From NCBI RefSeq assembly GCF_025642785.1, contig NZ_JANZKU010000004.1:213725-277724 (forward strand): a DNA stretch of 64,000 nucleotides. Direction: 5' to 3'. A program made the position numbers and the translations under genes. The notes below the pieces were generated by a model. That model was not told where the DNA came from. It ran no database searches and saw only the letters and a list, made by a program, of their open reading frames with translations. The stretch is from Pseudomonas sp. RIT-PI-AD (GTDB taxonomy: Bacteria; Pseudomonadota; Gammaproteobacteria; Pseudomonadales; Pseudomonadaceae). This document shows, piece by piece, positions 26,979 to 35,534 of the stretch (its first letter is position 1; the number at the start of each line of letters is the position of its first letter).

Positions 26979-28331
26979 TTACAGACGACTCAGATCGTTG
27001 ACCAAGGCGAGCAACATCACCCCAACGACCAGACTGATGCCGATCTGCACACCCCAGGCCTGCACTCGCTCCGACACCGGACGTCCACGCGCCCACTCGA
27101 CCAGATAGAACAGCAAATGCCCCCCATCGAGTACGGGGATCGGCAAAAGATTGAGCACTCCAAGGCTTATGCTCAGGTAGGCGAGGAAATTCAGAAACTC
27201 CCCTACCCCGGACTGGGCTGAAGCGCCCGCCACTTTAGCAATGGTTATCGGCCCACTCAAGTTTTTTACCGAGAGCTCGCCGAGCAGCATTTTCTTTAGG
27301 GAATCCAGGGTTAGCACACTCATGGACCAGGTTCTGGAAAAGGCTTCCCCCAGCCCGTCCAGAATGCCGAAGCGTACCTCGCGGATCATTTCCGGCGGCC
27401 ACTCGACCATCTGGGGACCCGCCCCCAGGTAGCCGCTGCGAGCCTTGCCCTCGCCCCGGGCACTCAGGGTCACCGGTACGTCGAGGCGCTGGCCGGCCCG
27501 CTCGATGCCCAGCGTAACGGCGGATTCGGGCCGCGCGCGCAGCCACTCGACCAACTGCTGCCAGTCCTGAACGGCCTGGCCGTCCAGAGTCAGGATGCGA
27601 TCTCCAGGCGACAGTCCGACCGCTTCGGCCGGGCTGTCGGGGGCGATTTCGGCGAGCACCGCGGGCATCGCCGGGCGCCACGGGCGTATCCCCAACGAAC
27701 CGATCGGATCCGGCTCCTCTTCACCCTGCAGCCAATCCTTGACCTCGACCCGGTGCAGGGTTTCCACGGTGGAGCCCTTTTCGAGCACGCTGAAATCGAG
27801 GGTGCCGCTTTCGCCGAGACGACGCACCAGTTGCAGATTCACCGCCGACCAGCCACTGATCCGCTTGCCATTCACCGCGACGATTTCCTGATCGGCGGCG
27901 AGCCCGGCTTCCGCCGCGGGGCTGGCGGGCTGGACCGAACCGATCAGCGGGCGCAGTTGCTGGCTGCCCAGCATCGCGAGGACCCAGAAGAAGAGCAACG
28001 CCAGTAGGAAGTTGGCGATGGGCCCGGCGGCGACGATGGCAATGCGCTGGCCGACGGTTTTCCGATTGAACGCCTGATCGAGCCATTCGGCAGGCACTTC
28101 GGCCTCGCGCTCGTCGAGCATCTTGACGTAGCCGCCCAGGGGAATCGCGGCGAGGACGAATTCGGTGCCCTGGCGGTCGTGCCAGCGCAACAGCGGCCGC
28201 CCGAAGCCGACGGAGAACCGCAGCACCTTCACGCCGCAACGGCGAGCGACCCAGAAATGCCCGAACTCATGGAAGGTGACCAGCACGCCGAGCGCGATCA
28301 GGGTGCCGAGAATCATGTAAAGCGTGGTCAT
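26979..28331 (-). CDS. mucP: Site-2 protease RseP / MucP
   Basis: Inner-membrane zinc metalloprotease that makes the second cut of the anti-sigma factor (MucA/RseA) to release the envelope-stress sigma factor. The 450-residue protein has HEFGH at 21-25 (zinc ligands His21, His25; catalytic Glu22) in the first membrane helix, two PDZ domains (about 115-310) and the late NLLPIPVLDGGHL motif with the third ligand Asp. Located between dxr and bamA in the classical envelope cluster. In P. aeruginosa the homologue is called MucP because it controls alginate production. Confidence 0.96.
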   Translation of the reverse strand: MTTLYMILGTLIALGVLVTFHEFGHFWVARRCGVKVLRFSVGFGRPLLRWHDRQGTEFVLAAIPLGGYVKMLDEREAEVPAEWLDQAFNRKTVGQRIAIVAAGPIANFLLALLFFWVLAMLGSQQLRPLIGSVQPASPAAEAGLAADQEIVAVNGKRISGWSAVNLQLVRRLGESGTLDFSVLEKGSTVETLHRVEVKDWLQGEEEPDPIGSLGIRPWRPAMPAVLAEIAPDSPAEAVGLSPGDRILTLDGQAVQDWQQLVEWLRARPESAVTLGIERAGQRLDVPVTLSARGEGKARSGYLGAGPQMVEWPPEMIREVRFGILDGLGEAFSRTWSMSVLTLDSLKKMLLGELSVKNLSGPITIAKVAGASAQSGVGEFLNFLAYLSISLGVLNLLPIPVLDGGHLLFYLVEWARGRPVSERVQAWGVQIGISLVVGVMLLALVNDLSRL

Positions 28332-28361
28332 CGTAATCCTCCGGAACCAAGGCCCGACCGA

Positions 28362-29552
28362 TCAGCCGGCATGGCGCATCAGCCATGTCCGCGCCGCGGC
28401 GCGGGCGCACTCGTCGACGGCCAGCACCGCCTCGAGGCTATCCAGCGGCTGTACCGGCTCGCGGGCGAGAACGTCGTCGATGATACTCGCGATTTCGGTG
28501 AAGCGGATGCGCCGCTCCAGGAAAGCCGCGACCGCCACTTCGTTGGCGGCGTTCAGCAGGGCCGGCGCGCTGCCGCCACACTCGGCGGCCTGGCGGGCCA
28601 GACGCAGACAGGGAAAGCGCTGTTCGTCCGGGGCCTGAAAGTCCAGGCGCCCGATGGCGAACAAGTCGAGCGGCGACACCCCGGAGTCGATCCGCTGCGG
28701 CCAGGACAGAGCGTGGCTGATCGGCGTGCGCATGTCGGGGTTGCCCAGTTGCGCCAGCACTGAACCGTCCACGTAATCCACCAGGGAGTGGATGACGCTC
28801 TGCGGATGGATCACCACCTCCACCTGGGAAGGCCGCGCGTCGAACAGCCAGCAGGCTTCGATCAGTTCCAATCCCTTGTTCATCATGCTGGCGGAGTCCA
28901 CGGAGATCTTCCGTCCCATGGACCAGTTGGGGTGGGCGCACGCCTGTTCGGGCGTCACCGCGGCGAGTCGCTCTGCCGGCGTCTCGCGGAAGGGGCCGCC
29001 CGAGGCGGTCAGCAGGATGCGGCGCACGCCGACCTGCCCCAGGCCTTGGGCGTAGTCGCCCGGCAGGCACTGGAAAATCGCATTGTGCTCACTGTCGATG
29101 GGCAACAGCAGCGCACCGCTGGTACGCACGGCCTGCATGAACAGCGCGCCGGACATCACCAGGGCTTCCTTGTTGGCCAGCAGGATGCGCTTGCCGGCCT
29201 GCACGGCCGCGAGGGTCGGCTTGAGGCCGGCCGCGCCGACGATGGCCGCCATCACCGCGTCCACCTCGGGGTGCGCCGCCACCTCGCACAACCCGGATTC
29301 GCCCCAGAGCACCCGGGTCGACAATCCGGCGCCGGCGAGCGCGTCCTGCAGGCGACGCGCGGTCTCGGGCTCGGGCACCACGGCGAAATGCGGCCGATGG
29401 CTCAGGCACAGCGCCTTCAACTCGTCCAGACGGCTGAAGCCGGTCAAGGCGAAGGCCTGATAGCGTTCCGGATGGCGGGCGATCACATCCAGGGTACTGA
29501 GGCCGATGGAGCCAGTGGCGCCGAGTACGGTAATCCGTTGGGATCGGGTCAC
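28362..29552 (-). CDS. dxr: 1-deoxy-D-xylulose 5-phosphate reductoisomerase
   Basis: Second MEP-pathway enzyme, converting DXP to MEP with NADPH; the fosmidomycin target. The product is 396 residues if the start is the GTG at 29552, whose codon overlaps the cdsA stop (GTGA). It has the NADPH motif [14 protein letters not shown], the active-site region SEHNAIFQ and the flexible loop [30 protein letters not shown]. The frame extends upstream to 29975 without start-like sequence inside cdsA; the GTG gives the exact family length. Confidence 0.96.
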   Translation of the reverse strand: MTRSQRITVLGATGSIGLSTLDVIARHPERYQAFALTGFSRLDELKALCLSHRPHFAVVPEPETARRLQDALAGAGLSTRVLWGESGLCEVAAHPEVDAVMAAIVGAAGLKPTLAAVQAGKRILLANKEALVMSGALFMQAVRTSGALLLPIDSEHNAIFQCLPGDYAQGLGQVGVRRILLTASGGPFRETPAERLAAVTPEQACAHPNWSMGRKISVDSASMMNKGLELIEACWLFDARPSQVEVVIHPQSVIHSLVDYVDGSVLAQLGNPDMRTPISHALSWPQRIDSGVSPLDLFAIGRLDFQAPDEQRFPCLRLARQAAECGGSAPALLNAANEVAVAAFLERRIRFTEIASIIDDVLAREPVQPLDSLEAVLAVDECARAAARTWLMRHAG

Positions 29553-30364
29553 GGATGGCCCCAGCCCGCGAGCCAGAGCAGCATGGCGAACACCGGAATA
29601 GCCGCGGTCAGGCTGTCGATGCGATCGAGCACCCCACCGTGGCCGGGCAGCAGGTTGCTGCTGTCCTTCACCCCGGAACTGCGCTTGAACATGCTTTCGG
29701 TGAGGTCGCCGACCACGGAGATCGCCACCACCACCGCGGCGCCCCCGAGGCCGAGCACGAATTGCCCGACGCTCCAGTCGCGGTAGAACCCCACCGCGGC
29801 CGTGATCAACAGACTGGTCAGCAGGCCACCGATCATGCCTTCCCAGCTCTTGCCGGGGCTGACCGCCGGGGCCAGCTTGCGCCGCCCGAACGCCTTGCCG
29901 GAAAAGTAGGCGCCGATGTCGGCCGCCCACACCAGCACCATCACCGCCAGGATCAGGCCATTCGCCAAAGGCCACTGCTTGAGCAGAACCAGGCCCTGCC
30001 AGGCCGGCAGCAGGATCAACAGACCGATGAAGGCCTTACCCGGAAGCCCACCCCAGAAGCGGCTGCTGGCGGGATAGCCGAGCACCAGCAGGATCGCCAC
30101 CAGCCACCAGCACAGGCCCGCGACCAGCAGCCAGGGAGCCAGCGCCGGCTGGGCGTGGATCAGCGCCAGCAGCAGCGCCACCAGCACCGCGTAAGCCACC
30201 CGCGCCGGTTGTGCCGCCAGGCCCGCGAGGCGCGCCCATTCCCAGGCCCCCAGCGTGACGACCAGGCCGATGAACAAGGCGAAGGCGATGCCGTCGAGCC
30301 AGAAGAACCCTGCCAGGGCGATGGGTAACAGCACCAGCGCAGTGATGACACGTTGCTTCAACAT
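29549..30364 (-). CDS. cdsA: Phosphatidate cytidylyltransferase
   Basis: Inner-membrane enzyme forming CDP-diacylglycerol from phosphatidate and CTP, the branch point for all phospholipids. The 271-residue protein is mostly membrane helices (about eight) and ends with the CDP-alcohol signature [26 protein letters not shown]. Its ATG overlaps the uppS stop by one base (TAATG) and its stop overlaps dxr (GTGA), so uppS-cdsA-dxr should be translated as a unit. Confidence 0.97.
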   Translation of the reverse strand: MLKQRVITALVLLPIALAGFFWLDGIAFALFIGLVVTLGAWEWARLAGLAAQPARVAYAVLVALLLALIHAQPALAPWLLVAGLCWWLVAILLVLGYPASSRFWGGLPGKAFIGLLILLPAWQGLVLLKQWPLANGLILAVMVLVWAADIGAYFSGKAFGRRKLAPAVSPGKSWEGMIGGLLTSLLITAAVGFYRDWSVGQFVLGLGGAAVVVAISVVGDLTESMFKRSSGVKDSSNLLPGHGGVLDRIDSLTAAIPVFAMLLWLAGWGHP

Positions 30365-31122
30365 TAGACGCGGGCCTCTGCATCGATTTGTTCGCTGGTC
30401 TTGCCGAACCGGCGCTGGCGCATGGAGAAATCGGAAAGCGCCTTGCGCATGGCGTCATGCTTGAAATCGGGCCAGAACAGATCGGAGAAATACAGCTCGG
30501 CATACGCCAACTGCCAGAGCAGGAAGTTACTGATGCGGTGCTCGCCGCCGGTGCGGATGCACAGGTCGGGAAGCGGCGCCTCGGCGGTCACCAGGCAGCG
30601 CTGCAAGCGCTCCGCGCTGATGTCCTCGGGCTGCAGACGGCCTTCCTGCACTTCGCGGGCAAGGCGCTGGGCGGCCTGGGTGATGTCCCATTGCCCGCCA
30701 TAATTGGCAGCGACCTGCAGGACGAACCGGTTCTGCGCCGCGGTCATGGCCTCGGCATCGGCCATGGCGGCCTGCAACTCCGGGTGGAAGCGCGAACGGT
30801 CGCCGATGATGCGCAGACGGATGCCGTTCTCGTTCAGACGACGCACTTCTCGGCGCAGCGCGGAAAGGAACAGCTCCATCAACGCGCTGACCTCGTCCGC
30901 CGGGCGCTGCCAGTTCTCGCTGGAAAAGGCGAACAGGGTGAGCACTTCGACACCGGACTCGGCGCACACCTCGATGACCGCGCGCACCGCGTCGACGCCG
31001 GCCTTGTGCCCGGCCACGCCAGGCAGCAGGCGTTTCTTCGCCCACCGGTTGTTGCCATCCATGATGATCGCCACATGGCGCGGCACGACCGGCGGAGCGC
31101 TTTTCCGTTGACTCTTATCCAT
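30364..31122 (-). CDS. uppS: Undecaprenyl diphosphate synthase
   Basis: Cis-prenyltransferase that extends farnesyl diphosphate with eight isopentenyl units to the C55 lipid carrier for peptidoglycan and O-antigen. The 252-residue protein has the active-site IIMDGNNRWAKKR (Asp22 binds Mg/substrate), FSSENWQRP, and LPDLCIRTGGEHRISNFLLWQ. It is 15 bases downstream of frr and overlaps cdsA by one base. Confidence 0.97.
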   Translation of the reverse strand: MDKSQRKSAPPVVPRHVAIIMDGNNRWAKKRLLPGVAGHKAGVDAVRAVIEVCAESGVEVLTLFAFSSENWQRPADEVSALMELFLSALRREVRRLNENGIRLRIIGDRSRFHPELQAAMADAEAMTAAQNRFVLQVAANYGGQWDITQAAQRLAREVQEGRLQPEDISAERLQRCLVTAEAPLPDLCIRTGGEHRISNFLLWQLAYAELYFSDLFWPDFKHDAMRKALSDFSMRQRRFGKTSEQIDAEARV

Positions 31123-31137
31123 GACGCATCCGGGCCG

Positions 31138-31695
31138 TCAGACGGCCATCAGGTCCGCTTCCTTGGCTTCGAGAGCCTTGTCGGTCTCAGCGACGTACTT
31201 GTCGGTGAGTTTCTGCACCTCGTCGGCCGCGCGACGTTCCTCGTCCTCGCTGATCTCCTTTTCCTTCACCAGATCCTTGAGCTGGGCCAGGGCATCGCGA
31301 CGGATATTGCGCACGGCGACCCGGGCGTGCTCCGCCTCGGCACGCGCCTGCTTGGTGTAGCCCTTGCGGGTTTCCTCGGTCAGCGCGGGCATCGGCACGC
31401 GGATGACGGTGCCGGCGTTCGAGGGGTTCAGCCCCAGGTCGGAGGTCAGGATGGCCTTCTCGACGGCGGCGATCATGTTCTTGTCGAACACGCTGAGCTT
31501 GAGCGTCCGGGAATCCTCGACCGAAACGCTCGCGACCTGGTTCAGCGGGACCAGGTCGCCGTAGGCGGGAACGCGTACGCCGCCGAGGATATCCGGGTGG
31601 GCACGGCCGGTGCGGATCTTGGCGAAGGCGTGACCCAGCGACTCGAGGGTCTTCTTCATGCGTTCCTGAGCGTCTTGCTTGATCTCGTTGATCAT
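31138..31695 (-). CDS. frr: Ribosome recycling factor
   Basis: Splits post-termination ribosomes together with EF-G. The 185-residue length is exact for the family; landmarks are the N-terminal [20 protein letters not shown], the [12 protein letters not shown] hinge region and the alternating charged three-helix bundle. The ATG at 31695 overlaps the pyrH stop (ATGA). The rpsB-tsf-pyrH-frr-uppS order is one of the best conserved in bacteria. Confidence 0.98.
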   Translation of the reverse strand: MINEIKQDAQERMKKTLESLGHAFAKIRTGRAHPDILGGVRVPAYGDLVPLNQVASVSVEDSRTLKLSVFDKNMIAAVEKAILTSDLGLNPSNAGTVIRVPMPALTEETRKGYTKQARAEAEHARVAVRNIRRDALAQLKDLVKEKEISEDEERRAADEVQKLTDKYVAETDKALEAKEADLMAV

Positions 31696-32435
31696 TGTCC
31701 GTCTTCCTCGATCAGAGTTCCTTCCGCGCCGCCGACCACGATGTTCAGCAGGGCGCCCGGTTTGTTCATGTTGAAGACCCGCAACGGCATCTTCTGGTCG
31801 CGGCACAGGCAGATCGCCGTCAGGTCCATGACGCCCAGCTTGCGGTCCAGTACCTCGTCGTAGGTCAGGTGCTCGAACTTCTCGGCGTTGGGATCCTTGA
31901 ACGGGTCCGCGGTGTACACACCATCCACCTTGGTGGCCTTCAATACCACATCGGCGTCGATTTCGATGGCCCGCAGGCAAGCGGCGGAGTCCGTCGTGAA
32001 GAACGGGTTGCCGGTGCCGGCGGAGAAGATCACCACTTCGCCACTGCCCAGGTGCCGCATCGCCTTGCGTCGATCGTAGTGGTCGGTCACGCCGACCATC
32101 GAAATGGCAGACATTACCAACGCCGGGATGTTCGAGCGTTCGAGCGCATCGCGCATGGCCAGCGCGTTCATCACGGTGGCGAGCATGCCCATGTGGTCGC
32201 CGGTGACCCGGTCCATGCCGGCGGCGCTCAGGGCGGCGCCGCGGAACAGGTTGCCGCCGCCGATCACCAGCCCGACCTGCACGCCGATACCGACCAGTTG
32301 GCCGATTTCCAGGGCCATGCGGTCGAGGACCTTGGGATCGATGCCGAACTCTTCCGCCCCCATCAGGGCCTCGCCGCTGAGTTTGAGCAGAATGCGTTTG
32401 TAGCGAGGTTGGCGACCACTCACCTGCTGAGCCAT
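31692..32435 (-). CDS. pyrH: Uridylate kinase
   Basis: Phosphorylates UMP to UDP; a hexameric amino-acid-kinase-fold enzyme controlled by GTP and UTP. The 247-residue protein has the ATP-binding start [21 protein letters not shown] and the [19 protein letters not shown] region. It is 186 bases from tsf, across a hairpin, and overlaps frr by 4 bases. Confidence 0.97.
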   Translation of the reverse strand: MAQQVSGRQPRYKRILLKLSGEALMGAEEFGIDPKVLDRMALEIGQLVGIGVQVGLVIGGGNLFRGAALSAAGMDRVTGDHMGMLATVMNALAMRDALERSNIPALVMSAISMVGVTDHYDRRKAMRHLGSGEVVIFSAGTGNPFFTTDSAACLRAIEIDADVVLKATKVDGVYTADPFKDPNAEKFEHLTYDEVLDRKLGVMDLTAICLCRDQKMPLRVFNMNKPGALLNIVVGGAEGTLIEEDGQ

Positions 32436-32560
32436 TGCGTGTCTCTCCTGCGGCGTGAAATTAGCGGAGCCCGAAGCTCCGGCGGTTGGCGCACGGGGCG
32501 CATGGCGACGAATGCGGCGGCCGCCACGGAAGCCGGCCCGAATCGGCTCCCCAATTTGAC

Positions 32561-32594
32561 GAAGAGGCCGCGCGCGTGAGCGGGCAGCCTCTTC
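32561..32594 (-). terminator. Hairpin between tsf and pyrH
   Basis: GAAGAGGC and GCCTCTTC form an 8-bp stem around an 18-base GC-rich loop, 27 bases after the tsf stop codon. On the minus strand it is followed by GTCAAATT, not a strong U-tract, so it may be a partial terminator or an mRNA-processing site that lets rpsB-tsf be expressed more than pyrH-frr. Confidence 0.5.
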
Positions 32595-32621
32595 CGGGCG
32601 ACAGTGCGGGACTGCCTTGAC

Positions 32622-33491
32622 TTACTGCTTGGTCGCGGCGACTTGGGCAGCCACTTCGGCGGCGAAGTCGACTTCGGCCTTCTCGATGCCTTCGCCCACT
32701 TCGTAGCGCACGAAGGAAACGATCTCGGCACCGGCCTTCTTGGCCAGGTCGCCGATCTTCACTTCCGGGTCCTTGACGAACGGCTGCTCGACCAGGCTGG
32801 CTTCGGCGAGGAACTTGTTGATCCGGCCCTTGACCATGTTCTCGACGATGTTTTCCGGCTTGCCGGCGATCTTGTCGGCGTTCAGGGACAGGAAGATTTC
32901 CTTTTCCTTGGCGACCGCTTCCTCGGAAACCTGCGACGGGTCGAGGAATTGCGGGTTGCTCGCCGCCACGTGCATGGCGATGTCGCGGGCCAGTTCGACG
33001 CTGCCGCCCTTCAGGGTGACCAGCACGCCGATACGGTGGCCGTGCAGGTAGGAACCCACCACGTCACCTTCCACGCGGGTCAGCCGGCGAATGTTGACGT
33101 TCTCGCCGCACTTGGCCACCAGGGCTTCGCGGGCGGACTCTTGCGCCGCGATCAGCGGAGCCGCATCGGTCAGCTTGTCGGCGAAGGCTTTTTCCACGCT
33201 GTCGGCGACGAAGGACTTGAAGTCGTCCTGCAGCGCCAGGAAGTCGGTCTGGGAGTTGACTTCGATGATGACGGCAGCCTTGTTGTCGCCTGCCACTTTT
33301 ACGGCGATGGCGCCTTCGGCGGCGATGTTGCCAGCCTTCTTGGCGGCCTTGATCGCACCGGCTGCACGCATGTCGTCGATGGCTTTTTCGATGTCGCCAC
33401 CGGCGGCCGCCAGGGCTTTCTTGCAATCCATCATGCCCTGACCGGTGCGCTCGCGCAGTTCTTTAACCAGGGCTGCAGTGATTTCTGCCAT
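32622..33491 (-). CDS. tsf: Translation elongation factor Ts
   Basis: Guanine nucleotide exchange factor for EF-Tu. The 289-residue protein has the N-terminal UBA-like domain (MAEITAALVKELRERTGQGMMDCKKAL as start region) and the conserved core NSQTDFLA that contacts EF-Tu. The ATG at 33491 matches the family start; the frame continues upstream through the intergenic hairpin but that part is not conserved. It lies downstream of rpsB across a strong stem-loop. Confidence 0.98.
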   Translation of the reverse strand: MAEITAALVKELRERTGQGMMDCKKALAAAGGDIEKAIDDMRAAGAIKAAKKAGNIAAEGAIAVKVAGDNKAAVIIEVNSQTDFLALQDDFKSFVADSVEKAFADKLTDAAPLIAAQESAREALVAKCGENVNIRRLTRVEGDVVGSYLHGHRIGVLVTLKGGSVELARDIAMHVAASNPQFLDPSQVSEEAVAKEKEIFLSLNADKIAGKPENIVENMVKGRINKFLAEASLVEQPFVKDPEVKIGDLAKKAGAEIVSFVRYEVGEGIEKAEVDFAAEVAAQVAATKQ

Positions 33492-33561
33492 GTTCGCAAT
33501 CCTCTTGAAGGTGTTCTCGACCATTCCACCCGGCGGGCCGGGTGCTTCAATATCCAAGGTG

Positions 33562-33590
33562 GCAAAAAGGGGGCTTAGCCCCCTTTTTGC
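33562..33590 (-). terminator. Strong stem-loop between rpsB and tsf
   Basis: A perfect 13-bp inverted repeat: GCAAAAAGGGGGC, a three-base loop, and GCCCCCTTTTTGC. It lies 28 bases after the rpsB stop codon and has both the GC-rich stem and the T-run of an intrinsic terminator on either strand. Because tsf depends on the rpsB promoter in most bacteria, it probably works as an attenuator, making S2 in excess of EF-Ts. Confidence 0.85.
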
Positions 33591-33618
33591 TCACCGGCTA
33601 ACCCGTGGCGACCCGGCC

Positions 33619-34365
33619 TCAGCCTTCGGCGGCCTCGGGCGCGGCAGCGGCTTCTTCGACGAACTCGTCGGCGCCGCCGTTGGCGTTCTGGCGACCTTGC
33701 AGCACGGCATCGGCCATAGCGCTGAGGTACAGCTGGACGGCGCGGATGGCGTCGTCGTTACCCGGGATGATGTAGTCCACGCCTTCCGGGCTGCTGTTGG
33801 TATCGACGATGCCGATGACCGGGATGCCCAGCTTGTTGGCTTCGGTGATGGCGATGCGCTCGTGGTCGACGTCGACGACGAACAGCGCGTCCGGCAGACC
33901 GCCCATGTCCTTGATGCCGCCCAGGCTGCGATCCAGTTTTTCCAGGTCGCGGGTGCGCATCAGGGCTTCTTTCTTGGTCAGCTTGGCGAAGGTACCGTCC
34001 TGGGACTGAGTCTCCAGGTCGCGCAGGCGTTTGATCGAAGCACGAATGGTCTTGTAGTTGGTCAGCATGCCGCCCAACCAGCGATGGTCGACGTACGGCG
34101 AGCCGCAACGGGACGCTTCTTCGCGGACGATCTTGCCGGCGGAGCGCTTGGTGCCGACGAACAGGACCTTGTTCTTGCCTGCGGCGAGTTTCTCAACGAA
34201 GGACAGCGCCTCGTTGAACATCGGCAGGGTTTTTTCCAGGTTGATGATGTGGATCTTGTTGCGCGCGCCGAAAATGTACTTGTCCATTTTCGGGTTCCAG
34301 TAACGGGTCTGGTGGCCGAAGTGCACACCGGCCTTCAGCATGTCGCGCATGTTGACTTGAGACAT
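33619..34365 (-). CDS. rpsB: 30S ribosomal protein S2
   Basis: Ribosomal small-subunit protein, last to join the 30S and needed for S1 binding. The 248-residue protein begins [20 protein letters not shown] and contains [15 protein letters not shown] and [13 protein letters not shown]. The C-terminal tail is Ala/Glu-rich. The ATG at 34365 is the family start; the frame extends 17 codons upstream without support. A leader of about 125 bases precedes it, as expected for S2 feedback control of rpsB-tsf. Confidence 0.98.
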   Translation of the reverse strand: MSQVNMRDMLKAGVHFGHQTRYWNPKMDKYIFGARNKIHIINLEKTLPMFNEALSFVEKLAAGKNKVLFVGTKRSAGKIVREEASRCGSPYVDHRWLGGMLTNYKTIRASIKRLRDLETQSQDGTFAKLTKKEALMRTRDLEKLDRSLGGIKDMGGLPDALFVVDVDHERIAITEANKLGIPVIGIVDTNSSPEGVDYIIPGNDDAIRAVQLYLSAMADAVLQGRQNANGGADEFVEEAAAAPEAAEG

Positions 34366-34490
34366 TTCAATTCCTCGAATAAGTCGGGTTAGGCCTCCAC
34401 GCATCCCAATATCCAACCCTTCCGGGCACCCAGGATATCGTGTCGATGCATGTGTGGGTTAAGGCTTCCGGGCGACAGCCCATGAAAGCG
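34366..34490 (-). promoter_or_regulatory. rpsB mRNA leader, candidate S2 autoregulatory element
   Basis: From the predicted start near 34490 to the rpsB ATG lies about 125 bases containing short complementary blocks (GGGTT/AACCC, CCGGGC/GCCCGG, GGATATTGG and CCAGGATATC). In E. coli the rpsB leader binds S2 and represses rpsB-tsf. I cannot confirm the conserved fold by eye; the call rests on length, position and the complementary blocks. The whole 34366-34666 gap between rpsB and map holds this leader and two divergent promoters. Confidence 0.45.
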
Positions 34491-34496
34491 GCGCGT

Positions 34497-34502
34497 TTTA
34501 TA
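34497..34502 (-). promoter_or_regulatory. Extended -10 of the rpsB promoter
   Basis: On the minus strand TGGTATAAA gives an extended -10 (TGN plus TATAAA, 5 of 6). No good -35 is present 17 bases upstream, which is usual for extended -10 promoters. It lies about 132 bases before the rpsB ATG. Confidence 0.55.
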
Positions 34503-34604
34503 CCACAACCTCGCCGGCCAGGCTAGCGGCCGAGCGAGTCGCTCGGCGCCCGACGCGTCGGCGCGACGCCGGTGGGGGAGCGCCTGCAGCCGCCCGGCAG
34601 CTTC

Positions 34605-34613
34605 TGCTAGAAT
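34605..34613 (+). promoter_or_regulatory. Extended -10 of the map promoter
   Basis: TGCTAGAAT matches the extended -10 pattern TGNTATAAT with one mismatch in the hexamer. It is 54 bases before the map ATG. The identical nine bases occur before dapE at 50674-50682. Confidence 0.55.
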
Positions 34614-34666
34614 CGGCCCTCACCGTTTTTTGCCTTGCGCCCGCGCGCGCCTTCCAGAGAGTCCGC

Positions 34667-35467
34667 ATGACCGTCACCATCAAGACGCCCGAGGAAATCG
34701 AAAAAATGCGCATCGCCGGCCGTCTGGCCGCCGAAGTGCTGGAAATGATCGGCGAGCACGTCAAGCCGGGGATCACCACCGAAGAGCTGGACCGCCTCTG
34801 CCACGAGCACATCGTCCAGGTCCAGCAGGCCATTCCCGCGCCGCTCAACTACGGTGGCGCGCCGGGGCGCATGCCGTTCCCGAAATCCATCTGCACCTCG
34901 CTCAACCACGTGGTGTGCCACGGCATCCCCAACGAGAAGCCGCTGAAGGACGGCGATGTGATGAACATCGACGTCACCGTCATCAAGGACGGCTACCACG
35001 GCGACACCAGCAAGATGTTCATGGTCGGCAAGGTGCCGGAATGGGCGGAAAGGCTGTCCCACGTCACCCAGGAGTGCCTGTATAAAGGCATCGAAGTCGT
35101 TCGGCCGGGCGCGCGCCTGGGCGATATCGGCGAGGTGATCCAGAAGCACGCCGAGAAGAACGGCTTTTCCGTGGTGCGCGACTACTGCGGGCACGGGATC
35201 GGCCGGGTGTTCCACGAAGAGCCGCAGGTGGTCCACTACGGCCGCGCCGGCACGGGCATGGAACTGCGCGAGGGGATGATCTTCACCATCGAGCCGATGA
35301 TCAACCAGGGTCGCGCGGAAACCCGCCTGCTCGGCGACGGCTGGACCGCCATCACCAAGGACCGCAAGCTGTCGGCGCAATGGGAGCACACCATTCTGGT
35401 CACCGCCACGGGCTACGAGATCCTCACCCTGCGGAGCGACGACACGTTGCCGCGCACCTCGGCCTGA
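34667..35467 (+). CDS. map: Methionine aminopeptidase type I
   Basis: Removes the N-terminal methionine from nascent proteins at the ribosome. The 266-residue enzyme has all five metal ligands: Asp102 (MNIDVT), Asp113 (YHGDTS), His176 (YCGHGIGR), Glu209 (FTIEPM) and Glu240 (QWEHTI), plus the substrate-binding His85 (VVCHGIP). It has no N-terminal SH3/zinc extension, so it is type Ia. Divergent from rpsB, as in most Pseudomonas and enterics, and 67 bases upstream of glnD. Confidence 0.98.
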   Translation: MTVTIKTPEEIEKMRIAGRLAAEVLEMIGEHVKPGITTEELDRLCHEHIVQVQQAIPAPLNYGGAPGRMPFPKSICTSLNHVVCHGIPNEKPLKDGDVMNIDVTVIKDGYHGDTSKMFMVGKVPEWAERLSHVTQECLYKGIEVVRPGARLGDIGEVIQKHAEKNGFSVVRDYCGHGIGRVFHEEPQVVHYGRAGTGMELREGMIFTIEPMINQGRAETRLLGDGWTAITKDRKLSAQWEHTILVTATGYEILTLRSDDTLPRTSA

Positions 35468-35487
35468 GGTCGCGGCGGCGCCATTCC

Positions 35488-35507
35488 CCGGGCTCGACCG
35501 AGCCCGG
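35488..35507 (+). terminator. Stem-loop between map and glnD
   Basis: CCGGGCTCG and CGAGCCCGG form a perfect 9-bp stem separated by two bases, 20 bases after the map stop. There is no following T-run, so it is a weak candidate for termination; it could be a 3' end stabiliser or an attenuator before glnD. Confidence 0.4.
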
Positions 35508-35534
35508 CAGCGATACCCGAGCGAGGAAGGCAGC

